From Tridacna crocea (Eukaryota > Mollusca > Bivalvia > Cardiida > Cardiidae): a DNA stretch of 64,000 nt. Where the stretch lies: contig OX031059.1 of the NCBI GenBank assembly GCA_943736015.1, positions 58,725,159-58,789,158 of the forward strand, given 5' to 3'. The notes beneath the pieces are model-generated. The model saw nothing but the letters and a program-made list of their open reading frames with translations. It did no database searches and was not told the origin of the DNA. The position numbers and the translations under genes were made by a program. Positions 1 to 11,106 of this stretch are shown here, piece after piece; the first letter of the stretch is position 1; the number at the start of each line of letters is the position of its first letter.

Positions 1-630
1 TCCCCGTCAAGCCGCGATATTTTTTTCACCACCTGTTATTTTACGCCCGATCTGAATGTACAAAATACATCGGTAGCTTCTTAACTTTGATATGTAATAA
101 GCAAACAGGACAAATTCATGATGTCGCAATCTTTAAGTGAACAATTACAGAAATATTGAATCTATTGTAAATTGTAATACCTCCTTTTGTTTTTTTCCTG
201 AATATTATGATAAATGGAACTATTAAATTAAAAACATAACAAAAAAGATGGTCGATTTCTAAAGAAAAGCAAGAGCTAAGATAAAAAACCCTAACTCATT
301 TTTGTTACCATCTTTATCATCGTAATTTATAAAGTGATTATGTTACGTCGACCGTGTATTAGCGAGCTTTGAAAAGAGAGAAACTCTGCATTCAAGTACA
401 GCGTTTTCATTTTGTTCCAGTATTTTAAGGGCAAATTTCTATATGGCGTCAAAGGCGATGCTTCGAAATTTAAGTCAATAGTTATTCAAAAAGGTATTGA
501 GATCGTGATTGATGCTGATACATCTATTTATAGAGAGAAAGCATACATCTGTATGTCCATACAAATCTTTAGAAATGAGCCATGCTTTGTGTAAAGGAGG
601 CTTAATGCATCTGCAAAAAGTATCGACTCA

Positions 631-652
631 GGTCAGCCTGCACAGGCTGACC
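631..652. repeat. Perfect 22-bp hairpin in unit U
   Basis: GGTCAGCCTG and its exact reverse complement are separated by CA. In the other copies (about 28,559-28,589 and 37,861-37,891) the same arms enclose about ten extra bases, so the hairpin tip was lost in this copy. The motif resembles the core of bivalve MITEs. Confidence 0.75.
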
Positions 653-841
653 TCGATGGAATTATTTTGCTATTGGTCGATTTTCTGTATGTCGAAAGAA
701 CATTCTACCTAACTATTATGGCAATTGTCTAAAATAGTGGCTATTATGGATCCATAATTATGTGATGACATGCTCGATAAAATGCACCACGAAGGCGTAT
801 TAAAGCCCCATTTATATATTGCATATATGTAAAATATACAT

Positions 842-1512
842 GTTGATCAAATATATATTGCATATGAAGCCCCCTTTTTCCATGATACAGTGATAAATTG
901 CAAAACCCTGACAACACACGCTAAGGTCACATGATCTGTGAAAATTTCATCCAAATTTGTTGTAATTAAAGTGGTATTGGTGAAAAATGAAATATAACAT
1001 GAAGCCCTCTTATTCCATGATGCAGTAACAAATCCCCAAACCTTGACAACCTGCGTTAGGTCACATGATTCTGTGAATATTGCACCGAAATCTGCCAAGA
1101 AATGTGGAAGGCATTGCGTTCACAAGAAATAGAGTGAAAAAACATGAAGCCCTCTTTTCCCATGATGCAGCTACAAATCACCAAACCTTGACAATATGCG
1201 ATAGGTCACATGACGAGAAAACATTCTGTGAAAATTAAATTCAAATTCGTCAAAGAAATGTGGGAGGAGTTGCGATCACAAAAAAATGGAATTGAAAAAA
1301 AAAACAAAACAAAAAAAACATGAAGCCCCCTTTTCGATGATGCAGCTACAGGTTTCAAAACAAAACATTGACAATATCCGATGACGAGGAACATTCTGTG
1401 AAAATTTGATTCAAATCCGTCACGAAATGTAGGAGGAATATTCACAAGAAGCAGAATGAAATATACCATGAAGCCCCCTTTTTTCATGACGTAGCTAGTA
1501 ATCGCAAAAGCA
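842..1512 (-). repeat. Tandem array, about five units of roughly 150-170 bp
   Basis: Five diverged units each contain, on the + strand, a block like CATGAAGCCCCCTTTTTCC followed by ATGATGCAG, TTGACAATATGCGATAGGTC and TTCTGTGAAAATT. Unit starts lie near 860, 1,007, 1,143, 1,318 and 1,468. The array recurs at 22,590-23,110, 28,800-29,430 and (reversed) 37,020-37,670. It is absent from P-right, where the sequence jumps across it. Open frames here (for example 847-1,098 on the minus strand) are repeat translations, not genes. Confidence 0.8.
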
Positions 1513-1795
1513 TTGACAGAGTTGCGAAGGCAATCTGGGTTAAACTTTTTTTCCTTCATTTCCTAATGGTGGTAGATAGATGTGACAAGTTGAACGTAAA
1601 AATTCTGTACAATTTTTTTTTAAAATAAGACTGAAAACATTACAAGTGCACTGAACCGCGTAACTTAAAACTCGTTCCAAGTCGGCCATTTTGCATCGAA
1701 TAAAAAAAAAAAGTGTCTCGGGAGAATGGCTTATTGTACACATGGTATAAAGTTTCACGAAATTCCGTCCAGTGGAATCGGAGATATTTGCCGGG

Positions 1796-1876
1796 CCGGA
1801 CACACGGACGGACAAGCGGACGGACGGACGGACAGGCGGACGGACAAACAGACGGAAGGACGCACGGACGAACAAC
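1796..1876. repeat. GGAC/GACG microsatellite flanked by conserved body
   Basis: Irregular (GGAC)n with CAGGCG and CAAACAG interruptions, preceded by a conserved stretch reading, on the minus strand, CCGGCAAATATCTCCGAT. The same pair of blocks occurs at 14,500-14,560, 23,400-23,470, 29,735-29,805 and 36,640-36,730. It is a known type of dispersed invertebrate repeat by appearance. Cys/Pro/Ser/Val-rich frames across it are artefacts of the tetranucleotide repeat. Confidence 0.8.
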
Positions 1877-1889
1877 GCTAAAACTATAA

Positions 1890-2075
1890 AAGCTTTTTAA
1901 AAGTGATAAAATTCGTAAATGGGACAAAAACAGATAATGTTACGACCACAAAAGCTTTACTGGCAATAATAATGAATTAAATTATGACTGATTAGTCCCC
2001 AACTCTTACGTCCTCACGACACACCACTCTTCAATTTTGCAAGGCATGTTCGCTTTTTAGAAAATTATGCATGTA
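1890..2075 (-). repeat. GAGGACG module M1
   Basis: On the minus strand it reads GTGTCGTGAGGACGTAAGAG, then GTCATAATTTAATTCATAAT, then CAGTAAAGCTTTTGTGGTCG. It is closest to module M4 (7,485-7,525, and complete at 26,845-27,000), which lies in opposite orientation on the far side of the unit. Confidence 0.75.
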
Positions 2076-2829
2076 TTAGACTTAAAAATATCTGTGTTTA
2101 GGGCTTCCCTAAGGTACCCTACCTAGAAGATGCTGCCGATCCTTAACTGTTTACGCTACGATTGGAAAAAAGATCTGTCGGGTATGATTTCGGTACAAGT
2201 TCCATGAAAAGAATCTGGAAAAAAAATCATAAATCCCTACTTACCCTACCTACAGCATATCGGACCAAAACCCTACACACAGATTTTTGGTAAGGCCTTA
2301 GGGGTATTATACGGCCTATAGATATGAATCTACACGGATAAAAAAAAGTATGGACATAATTCTGCGTTATGGCATTTACTTTGCTGAGTTATATCTAACA
2401 CGTTGTGTCAGCTCAGGATTTGTGAACATTTCTAAAGCCTCCTAAGGTTAGTAAAACGCTTGTCGACAACCAAACTGTTCTGAAGCCAGAAAATTAAACT
2501 GTTAGCGGGTTTAAACAAGATAAAGGACTTCAAAGATTATCCGGAAAACAATGCACAGTTCTAATTGATAAGAATAAGATCAGGCATTCCTTCCTATAGA
2601 AAACTAAAACACACTTTGTCACTTAGATCCGGTCATAACCAGGAATAAAGCGAATAGTACTTTGGCAAGGGATGACTGATAGGACAAGAGTTAAGATTCA
2701 GATGCGAGCAAACAAACCAACAGCACGGCCTTTAACTTAGTATAGCTAATCAGTCATCATCCATATTTTTTATATGATGAATAAAGCATTTAAATAGGAC
2801 GGGATTTATTCCCTTCAAAAAATCTTGCC

Positions 2830-3350
2830 GTCAAGATTATGTATTGAGTTATAACAGACAAAACATTTAAATGAGGCAGAAAATTATACAGATTATAAAT
2901 TCATGCCGCTAAGATTATAAATCAAGTAATCACTGATAACTCCCGACCCGTCACGTCCTCATAACGTCATACTCACACTTTAAACTCTGTGGAACATGTC
3001 TCTCCATATGTATGGTTGGTAGCGGTCTTATTCAGTCCAATCTAAATCTACCCAAATCGTCAATATCTTCTTAGTTTTTACATGTAAGTGAACAGAACGG
3101 GCCCCAATCTTATAGCGAAAATGAATAGACCTATCACGTCCTCACAACGTCACACCCGCACTTCTCCAATGTATGGTTGGTAGCGTTCTTATTCAGTCCA
3201 ATCTAAATCTACCCAAATCATCAATATTTTCTTAGTTTTTACATGTAAGTGAACAGAACGGTCACCGATCTTATGCGAAAATGAATTGACCAATCTGCAA
3301 ATGTCTGATGCAATCTGTTCTTACTAATTGGTTCATAATGCTTATCTCGA
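2830..3350 (-). repeat. GAGGACG module M2 and left arm of the old inner palindrome
   Basis: Reverse-complemented, this stretch runs parallel to 6,280-6,640. Shared blocks are CTATTCATTTTCGCT, TAGATT-AGATTGGAC, CCGCTACCAAC, GAGGACGTGA-AGGTC, GAGTTATCAGTGA and TTTTCTGCCTCATTTAAATG. A partial second copy of the core (GAGGACGTGATAGG, minus strand) sits at about 3,125-3,145. Divergence from the right arm is much greater than between the P arms, so this palindrome is older. Confidence 0.7.
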
Positions 3351-3539
3351 ATAGTGTGCTAAAACTCCGTGGCTTTTCCAATCATATAAAAATAATGTAC
3401 GTAGCAGGCGGTCCGTATTGCAAAAATACAGTATTGTAAGAAAAACGATTTAACGAAGATTACATCGCTTTAATCATTTCTTTTTTGCGGGGCTGCTATT
3501 ATGTTGTTCTACTCTCCATGAAGGATTTCAAACATATTA

Positions 3540-3900
3540 TTTCGATCTCGAGGTTTTTGTCTAGTCTGCATTTGTTTCAAAATGCATGAAAAACATCTTA
3601 TAACTACAACAGAACTGAAAGAAACTTATCTTCTTCTATACACAGGCCCTTAGGAGCAACCATGGTAATTGAAATTACCCTTTGTCCCAGAGAATTTCAA
3701 TCGACGCAAAATTTTCCAAAAAATACAAGTTAGCCCCCCCCCCCCCCAACCTTGAATTGCTTCCTACGTGCCTGATTATTACATTAGAATCTTGTAATAC
3801 AATGACCTTTGAACACACTGCTTCAATTGGGAGAACTTGGCGAAAAATTCAACGGAGTCTATGTTAAAGAGAAATTTCAAATTGGAATCGAATATACATG
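3540..3900. repeat. Inner part of the left arm of the old inner palindrome
   Basis: The reverse complement of this stretch tracks 5,890-6,040. Shared words are AACATAG, TTTTTCGC, GCAGTGTGTT, AAGGTC-TTGTATT, TTTCTTTCA and GCATTTTGAA. The arms are diverged, with indels, including a poly-C run at 3,734-3,747. No coding frame is convincing. Confidence 0.5.
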
Positions 3901-4021
3901 TATTTATTTATTCATTGTCTACTTATTAATTTCCAAAATCAAATGCTAACTGAAGAGTGAAAAATTGAAAAAGTTTAGGATAACTTGCTGAATTTATCTA
4001 ACCTGACCCAGTCACTTTTTC

Positions 4022-4520
4022 CAAACTCACTTTGTGACAGGCCAAAATTTCCATTTCTCACATCTGGTAATGTAATGGAAAACTGCACATTAAACTTTAT
4101 GTTTTATACAATATCTATACAGTTTCTATGTAGTTTCCGTTTCGTGTAACTGTAGAATGGACCGAAGATCGGGTGGTACAAAACTTGCAGCCCGATCTTT
4201 GATCAATCCTGCTCGCTAAGAGAAGCAATTTTATTTGAATCGCAGTATTACGGGATCTGGTGCTGACTGGATATTTCCATTTCTACCATCCAGTAATGTA
4301 GTGGAAATTTGCACATTAATTTTTAAATCATATATTTTTATACAATATCTATGTTGTTTTCGTTTCGTATTACTGTAGAGTGGACCGCTGATCAGGTGGT
4401 ACAAAACTTGCAGTCTGATCTTCGATCTATTTTGCCCGTTCACGGACACAATAATTCGAAATTTTTCGTAATATTTGTTCTAGAACTGGCTGAAAGTTTC
4501 CATTTCTCCTATCGAGTAAT
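4022..4520. repeat. Diverged tandem repeat, about 230 bp, two to three units
   Basis: Units near 4,022-4,210 and 4,240-4,450 share TTTCCATTTCT, GTAATGTA-TGGAAA, TACAATATCTAT, GTTTCGT and GGTGGTACAAAACTTGCAG. A third partial unit starts near 4,475. The same pair recurs at 31,740-32,180 and (reversed) near 12,060-12,240. Short open frames on the minus strand encode look-alike peptides only because the DNA units are related. Confidence 0.65.
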
Positions 4521-4699
4521 TTAGTGGGAATTCGTCCATGTACTCATGTACTTCCTTTCTATATGCTTCCATATACTTTACTATATTCTGAAATAATCTC
4601 AACTCTACGATCATCTTCCATTTGAATTAACGTCTATTGAAATTATATCTATATCATCTGAAATAGTAGAGAAACCTGAAAAGATTGTTAACATTTATT

Positions 4700-4856
4700 C
4701 GTCTATTTTTTTTTATGTTGTTAACAAATCAATCCAACAACTTTATGTCTTTATATCTATTTGTTTTCCACGTATGTATTGAATTTATTTGTATTATCTG
4801 ACAATGAGCTGTATGCTTTAATTCCAAAATAAAATGTTATGTTATGTTATGTATAC
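4700..4856 (+). mobile_element. LINE/SINE-like 3' end with (ATGTT)n tail
   Basis: It ends ATTCCAAAATAAAATG followed by TTATGTTATGTTATG, a poly(A)-signal-like hexamer plus a short tandem pentamer typical of non-LTR retroelement 3' ends. Other copies of U have it at about 11,665-11,830 (reversed) and 32,420-32,575. In the 24,000 copy the tail is missing. The rest of the element is not recognisable. Confidence 0.5.
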
Positions 4857-4876
4857 AGACTACTTACAACATACTT

Positions 4877-5055
4877 ATGATATACGAGTATATACGACGA
4901 AACATGTCCTACATAATTTTTACAGTGAGTGTATCAATGTGAGGACGTAAAGGTCGGGATTAATTAATAATAAATTTATTCGTCATCTTATCAGCAAGAA
5001 CTTGTGATCGGTAAAGTCTTTTTCTCTAATCAAGTGTTTTGTCATTTTTATAGGC
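4877..5055 (+). repeat. GAGGACG module M5
   Basis: It contains AGTGTATCAATGTGAGGACG, ATCTTATCAGCAAGAACTTG and AAGTGTTTTGTCATTTTTAT, the same order of blocks as the other modules. It is missing from P-right. There, at about 11,650, TGACAAAA is followed directly by TGTTGTAAGT, so about 160 bp has been removed at the module edges. Confidence 0.75.
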
Positions 5056-5639
5056 TTTTGAATGTTAAAAGGTCCATCATGTTAATTAATACTTGATTAC
5101 TTTTACATTTCTATGGCCAACTCCTGAAGACCAAATTTGCACATATCTGTAGGTTGACCAGTGCATATTCTCCTGATTATTTGGTTGATCAATTGTACGG
5201 TGCTATATGCTACAGCTGCAATAGCTACAAAATATTGATGTTTGTCTAATTCTTGTCTGGAAGTCATTTTGGTTATTTCAATTTTGTGAATTGCACTTGA
5301 GCATGAATAAAGTTGTTCGTATTTGTAACAATTCTGAAAAAAATAAACAGGTTAATCCTCCCAATAATGATGAAATATGTGCGTAATTTAGATGACCTGA
5401 CTAAGTATCTAGCACAGCATTCATGAAGATTAAAAACTCCAGTCATGACGTAGGATTGGTCGTTTGTTTAGGGTTCGAGGGCGTGCGAACAGTGTATATA
5501 TATATCATGAATGACGGCTGTTCAAATGTTTATGTTTTCTAATCTCTTGTTAAGTCTATCATTCCGTCCCTGCAACAGTGCCTTAAGTGTCTCCAACGCC
5601 AAAATCCCGAATGTCAGTTCCTAAGTATGACTTAGTCAG

Positions 5640-5710
5640 GAATCGAACTAACGATCTTTCACACATATGTGTCTGTTTGATAAGTTTCTATTTTTTTTCT
5701 GACAGATAAG
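5640..5710 (-). repeat. tRNA-like fragment inside unit U
   Basis: On the minus strand the segment contains GTTAGTTCGATTCCTGAC, which matches the T arm / B box of a tRNA. No good A box or acceptor stem is visible. It is probably the decayed head of a tRNA-derived SINE. Confidence 0.4.
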
Positions 5711-6279
5711 ATTACATCATTCTAGCCAATAAATTAGATGGCCTAGACAATGCAGTAGAGTATTATAGTTTATATCAGCCTCGACCAGTTTTCTGTTGAG
5801 AAATCAATACAAAATTAAATTCTAACGATTCAAAAAGGGTCTAGATGATATAAACATTGTTTCCTCTGTTTCTGTCTCTCTGTTCGTCTCGCTCTATCAT
5901 TTCAACATAGCCATTGGCTTTTTCGCTTAGTTTTTTCGTTTGACGCAGTGTGTTTTAAGGTCTTTGTATTTTAAAAGTCTAATATTCAGTTGAAGGCAGG
6001 TTTCTTTCATTTAAATGTCTGCTATGATTTTTGTGCATTTTGAAGTAAACACTGGTTTATATAAAAGTCTTCGAATATCTAAATAGCGTGAATCTAAGCT
6101 TCTCCAAGGGGACAATTAGATTAGACCAGTCTGAAAAAAGAAAATAGCTGAAAACGAATTACTGTTTGTTTAGTCTTGAAAGACTTGAAATGTTGTTTTT
6201 ACAGAAAGTCTAGGTTTCTGCTAAGTACAGCAGGATTACTTGACTGGAATGTTCGTGGAATTTAAGAAAGAAATGCGAG

Positions 6280-6650
6280 GTGTTACCATATGAATCAGTT
6301 AGTAAGAAAATATTGCACCAAACATTTGCGACCAGTGAAATTCGGAATCAGCCTATTCATTTTCGCTGTATATAAGATCAGGGTCCTTTCTGTTTACTTA
6401 CCGCATGTTAAAGCTTTGACAATATTCGTGATTCAGGTAGATTCAGATTGGACCTAAAAAGACCGCTACCAACTACGCATATTGACATATCCTACAGAAG
6501 TTATGTTGAGTGTGTCATTGTGAGGACGTGATAGGTCAAGAGTTATCAGTGAAAACTTGATTTACGGTGTTATCGGTATGAACTTATAATCGGTATAATT
6601 TTCTGCCTCATTTAAATGTTTTGTCTGTTATCAAATAAAAAGTAGTGATC
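6280..6650 (+). repeat. GAGGACG module M3 and right arm of the old inner palindrome
   Basis: It contains TGTCATTGTGAGGACGTGAT, GAGTTATCAGTGAAAACTTG and TTTTCTGCCTCATTTAAATG, and pairs with the reverse complement of 2,830-3,350. M2 and M3 are the most similar pair of modules and lie in inverted orientation, as expected for the two arms of one long-terminal-inverted-repeat element. Confidence 0.7.
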
Positions 6651-6956
6651 GCTGATGACTGATTATTAAATAAGGTCTAAGTCTATGTCACAGGGTTTTT
6701 TAATATAATTATTATGTATCACCATGGACGACATGAATATTCGTGTTTCTGAACCTTAAGTCTTTCTAATAATCATGGATCGAAACAAAGACCGTATGTT
6801 ATTACAGCGGTTTGTCTGTTTAATTGAACATCAGTCGTATTAATATTTGTTAAAGGTCTTTTTCATTCTCAGCAATGACACAAACGACTCGAGTAATAAA
6901 TGATTGAGTGTGTAAGTTTTTTGTAGGAAATATCACACGTATTATTATCATATCAC

Positions 6957-7183
6957 TAAGATTGATTGCATGGTGTTTGATGTCGCTTTAAACACAATTT
7001 GAGTCATATCACGGTAACATCACACATTCATGTATTTCCTGGGTTTCACAAACACAAGGGTAAGGCTCTGAAGTGTCCTACCCGAGGAAACTCCCTCTAA
7101 AACTTAGTGGATCCACTGAGGCTCGAATTCGCGGTCTCCAATTCACAAGTCCTGCTCTTTACAACTGAACCAAGCAGGACGTC
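6957..7183 (-). mobile_element. tRNA-derived SINE within unit U
   Basis: Read on the minus strand, it starts with a tRNA-like head (TTGGTTCAGTTGTAAAGAGC, then CGAATTCGAGCCTCAGTG as a degenerate B box). It continues through a body containing CACTTCAGAGCC and TATGACTCAAATTGTG and ends GTTTAAAGCGACATCAAACA then CAATCAATC. Head, body and the CAATCAATC tail match the order of the SINE at 61,053-61,325. Further copies are at 26,309-26,540 (-), 34,020-34,255 (+) and 8,480-8,705 (+). Confidence 0.7.
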
Positions 7184-7484
7184 CTATCTATTTGAACAAG
7201 GCACTGTATCCCGGGATATGATAAGTCTATTATTTTATCAAACTTGCTTATAGTCTCATTTCTATTTTCTGACTTAATATCAGTTCTTTAGTTGAGGCAC
7301 ATGTCACTAGTGTTAAAATATTTAGGAACATTCTAAAACCGTTAGCCGACTGGACGGTTCAGACCCAACTCCGCATCATAAACGTGTATAACTCAGAGTT
7401 AATTCAATTGTTTGTGAACTGATAGATTCAGATAGGAGTGGTTGATTTTGCCAACACGAATGATTTCTTAAAGGTCGAAACATG

Positions 7485-7524
7485 TCCTGCAAAAGTTGAG
7501 AGTAAGTGTATCATTGCGGGGACG
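7485..7524 (+). repeat. GAGGACG module M4, truncated at the palindrome junction
   Basis: It reads TGCAAAAGTTGAGAGTAAGT and CATTGCGGGGACGAGAT, then departs from the sister copies. The complete version is at 26,845-27,000. The mirror-image copy reaches the same point at about 8,152. This marks the inner boundary of the large palindrome. Confidence 0.7.
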
Positions 7525-8151
7525 AGATTTGCAGATAGGTTTTTTTCCTATTTCTGCGTTATCTATTACACTTTTTTTACTATTAAAGAAAACAATGTTT
7601 ATAAGAAAGTCCTCGAGACTGAAACATTATGAATAAAATTCAATACAGGATGCAGAACAAAGTAAGACTAAGTAAAATTATACACAACTAGATCAGGGTC
7701 TGTAGTGTACAGAGCGAGCATATATGTCCATACAAACCTCAGTACATATGTCGAATAATGTATGAATTAATGATTTTGACCATTACGAGATTATTCCCTA
7801 CCATATCGTTCAAATCGTGCAATCACGACCACTGCCACGAACCTCCCCCCCCCCCCCGCCCCCCGCCTCCACACACACATCCAACAATTGACGTGTCTGC
7901 ATTAGACGATCCTTGAAAGCAGTGTGAAAAAAAACGACGAGCAATTCTTCCTATTGTCTCAATTTTGTGCAAAAAGTGCAGTCTACATTTACCACGCAAA
8001 TTAAAAACCAATACGTTTCGAGAGAAGCAAGGGAACGTCTACAGTAAAGAAAGTTTGTACAAAATAAATATGAAAAACAAAGTCTTGCTGACAAGATTAT
8101 GAATTAAAATATGACTTCTTAGTCTCAATCTATCTCGTCCTCGCAATGTTA
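7525..8151. repeat. Spacer at the centre of palindrome P; end segment of unit U
   Basis: This stretch is present once in the palindrome. Its reverse complement follows module M4 directly at 26,880-27,740, so it belongs to the right-hand copy and is the terminal part of a complete U. It contains a poly-C tract with CCGCCCC at about 7,845-7,868. No gene is visible. Confidence 0.7.
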
Positions 8152-8556
8152 CACTTACTCTCAACTTTTGCAGGACATGTTTCGACCTTTTAAGAAATCA
8201 TTCGTGTTGGCAAAATCAACCACTCTTTTCTGAATCTATCAGTTCACAAACAATTGAATTAACTCTGAGTTATACACGTTTATGATGCGGAGTTGGGTCT
8301 GAACCGTCCAGTCGGCTAACGGTTTTAGAATGTTCCTAAATATTTTAACACTAGTGAAATGTGTCTCAACTAAAGAACTGATATTAAGTCAGAAAATAGA
8401 AATGAGACTATAAGCAAGTTTGATAAAATAATAGACTTATCATATCCCGGGATACTGTGCCTTGTTCAAATAGATAGGACGTCCTGCTTGGTTCAGTTGT
8501 AAAGAGCAGGACTTGTGAATTGGAGACCGCGAATTCGAGCCTCAGTGGATCCACTA

Positions 8557-9442
8557 AGTTTTTCGAGAGAGTTTCCTCGGGTAGGACACTTCAGACCCTT
8601 ACCCTTGTGTTTGTGAAACCAAGAAATACATGAATGTGTGATGTTACCGTGATATGACTCAAATTGTGTTTAAAGCGACATCAAACACCATGCAATCAAT
8701 CTTAGTGATATGATAATAATACGTGTGATATTCCCTACAGAAAACTGTTACACACTCAATCATTTATTAATTGAGTCGTTTTTGTCATTGCTGAGAATGA
8801 AAAAGACCTTTAACGAATATTAAAACGACCGATGGTCAATCAAACAGACAAACCGCTGTAATAACTGGTGGTCTTTGTTTCGATCCCAGACCAGATCATA
8901 TCTACGAATTACGAGAATAGTACTATGGCAAGAGATGACTATTAGGAAGATTTAGGGTTCAGAAACACGAATATTCATGTAGTCCATGGTAATACATAAA
9001 GTTTTTCAAGAGAGTTTCCTCGGGTAGGACACTTCAGACCCTTACCCTTGTGTTTGTGAAACCCAAGAAATACATGAATGTGTGATGTTACCGTGATATG
9101 ACTCAAATTGTGTTTAAAGCGACATCAAACACCATGCAATCAATCTTAGTGATATGATAATAATACGTGTGATATTCCCTACAGAAAACTGTTACACACT
9201 CAATCATTTATTAATTGAGTCGTTTTTGTCATTGCTGAGAATGAAAAAGACCTTTAACGAATATTAAAACGACCGATGGTCAATCAAACAGACAAACCGC
9301 TGTAATAACTGGTGGTCTTTGTTTCGATCCCAGACCAGATCATATCTACGAATTACGAGAATAGTACTATGGCAAGAGATGACTATTAGGAAGATTTAGG
9401 GTTCAGAAACACGAATATTCATGTAGTCCATGGTAATACATA
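8557..9442. repeat. Tandem duplication, 443 bp, two near-identical copies
   Basis: The sequence from GTTTTTCGAGAGAGTTTCCT to GGTAATACATAA is repeated immediately, starting at 9,001. Only scattered single-base differences are seen (for example GAAACCAAG versus GAAACCCAAG). No other copy of U carries the duplication, so it is recent. Confidence 0.9.
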
Positions 9443-10560
9443 ATAATTATATTCAAAAACTCTGTGACATAGTCTTAGACTTTATATAGATTATCAGTCA
9501 TCAGCGATCACCACTTTTTATTTGATAACAGACAAAACATTTAAATGAGGTAGAAAATTATACCGATTATAAGTTCATACAGATAACACTGTAAATCAAG
9601 TTTTCACTGATAACTCCTGACCTATCACGTCCTCACGATGACACACTCAACATAACTTCTGTAGGATATGTCAATATGCGTAGTTGGTAGCGGTCTTTCT
9701 AGGTCCAATCTGAATCTACCTGAATCACGAATATTGTCATAGCTTTAACATGTGGTAAGTGAACAGAAAGGACCCTGATCTTATGTACAGCGAAAATGAA
9801 TAGGCTGATTCCGAATTTCACTGGTCGCAAATGTTTGGTGCAATATTTTCTTACTAACTGATTCATATGGTAACACCTCGCATTTCTTTCTTAAATTCCA
9901 CGAACATTCCAGTCAAGTAATCCTGCTGTACTTAGCAGAAACCAATACTTTCTGTAAAAACAACATTTCAAGTCTTTCAAGACTAAACAAACAGTAATTC
10001 GTTTTCAGCTATTTTCTTTTTTCAGACTGGTCTAATCTAATTGTCCCCTTGGAGAAGCTTAGATTCACGCTATTTAGATATTCGAAGACTTTTATATAAA
10101 CCAGTGTTTACTTCAAAATGCACAAAAATCATAGCAGACATTTAAATGAAAGAAACCTGCCTTCAACTGAATATTAGACTTTTAAAATACAAACACACTG
10201 CGTCAAACGGGAAAACTAAGCGAAAAAGCCAATGGCTATGTTGAAATGATAGAGCGAGACGAACAGAGAGACAGAAACAGAGGAAACAATGTTTATATCA
10301 TCTAGACCCTTTTTGAATCGTTAGAATTTAATTTTGTATTGATTTCTCGACAGAAAACTGGTCGAGGCTGATATAAACTATAATACTCTACTGCGTTGTC
10401 TAAGCCATCTAATGTATTGGCTAGAATGATGTAATCTTATCTGTCAGAAAAAAATAGAAACTGTTATCAAACAGACACATATGTGTGAAAGATCGTTAGT
10501 TCGATTCCTGACTATGTCATACTTAGGAACTGACATTCGGGCTTTTGGCGTTGGAGACAC

Positions 10561-11106
10561 TTAAAGGTGGCCCTTTAGATATTGGGACAAAATTTAAAAA
10601 AAAATACAAAAAAGTCATCCTTGTACTCCCAAAGCCTTATAATTTTCATTCATTAAACCCCAGGAGTCGAAAGCCATCCGACAGCTAGATAAATTAGAGA
10701 TTTGCTACAGCCCAGGTCGACACTGAAGGGAAATAGAGTCTATTTTTACATGAGCAACTCGCTCATTTACATACCGGAAATATACAGACGAAGCTTCAAA
10801 CATAGCATCCGAAATTCTTGACATTATGGAAAATAATTAAATGTTTGTTATGTTATGGAATTAAAAAGTCATAAGTCACGTGCAAGTCACTTAACATTCC
10901 CAGAATGCTTTTTTGATTTTGGTGGGAAATCTAAATATAGCTTAAGAGGCTACGTAGCCTTTTAAGGGAATAACACCAAAACTTTTTTTTTGCAATTTTA
11001 AAATTCTTAATTACTGATGATTTGTATTGTTTTTTCATATAAATTTCAGTGACATATATATCTTTTAATTTGGTGTGATGTGAAAATTCCAAATACCCAC
11101 CTTTAA
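10561..11106. mobile_element. TTAA-flanked non-autonomous DNA transposon, 538 bp
   Basis: The insert (10,565-11,102) is flanked by TTAA on both sides. The other copies of U have a single TTAA at the same place (ACACTTAAGGCAC in P-left, reverse complement near 5,590). The ends read AGGTGGCCCTTTAGATATT and, reversed, AGGTGGGTATTTGGAATTT, giving short imperfect terminal inverted repeats. Precise TTAA duplication is the signature of piggyBac-type transposition. There is no transposase frame, so it must have been mobilised in trans. Confidence 0.85.

Larger units (their letters stand above)
1..7524 (+). repeat. Unit U, copy P-left (truncated at its end)
   Basis: This is one copy of a long composite repeat. 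The same order of sequence blocks is seen at 27,745-33,758 in the same orientation and, reversed, at 8,152-15,595 and 33,759-38,690. The copy begins inside the tRNA-like start of the unit (bases 1-12 match the end of 27,881-27,953). It breaks at about 7,524, in the middle of its last GAGGACG module, where it meets the oppositely oriented copy. It holds a tandem array, a GGAC microsatellite, GAGGACG modules, a LINE-like tail and a SINE, described separately. No reading frame longer than about 110 codons exists and none resembles a protein, so I treat it as non-coding. The nature of the whole unit is unknown. Confidence 0.85.

Noticed and set aside
847-1098. An 83-codon frame (starting MADFGAIF) found in four copies
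   Set aside because: It lies entirely inside the tandem array and its ends fall in repeat units; no gene structure.
842-1512. Regularly spaced repeats considered as a CRISPR array
   Set aside because: Units are 150-170 bp and diverged throughout, with no constant repeat and variable spacers, and the sequence is eukaryotic.
1540-1927. Cys/Pro/Ser/Val-rich frames of 95-111 codons (also at 14,505, 23,254, 29,597 and 36,570)
   Set aside because: They translate the GGAC microsatellite and its flanks; the same peptide appears wherever the repeat does, in different frames.
4231-4449. A 72-codon frame (starting MSVNGQ) conserved in three copies of unit U
   Set aside because: The copies are recent duplicates, so conservation is expected. 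The neighbouring tandem unit gives a similar peptide because the DNA units are related, and start and stop codons vary between copies.
6490-6650. Resemblance of TGTGAGGACG in the modules to hammerhead stem II (GUGAGGACGAAA)
   Set aside because: The modules lack both the CUGANGA box and the GAAA box in the right places, so the similarity is to one hairpin only.
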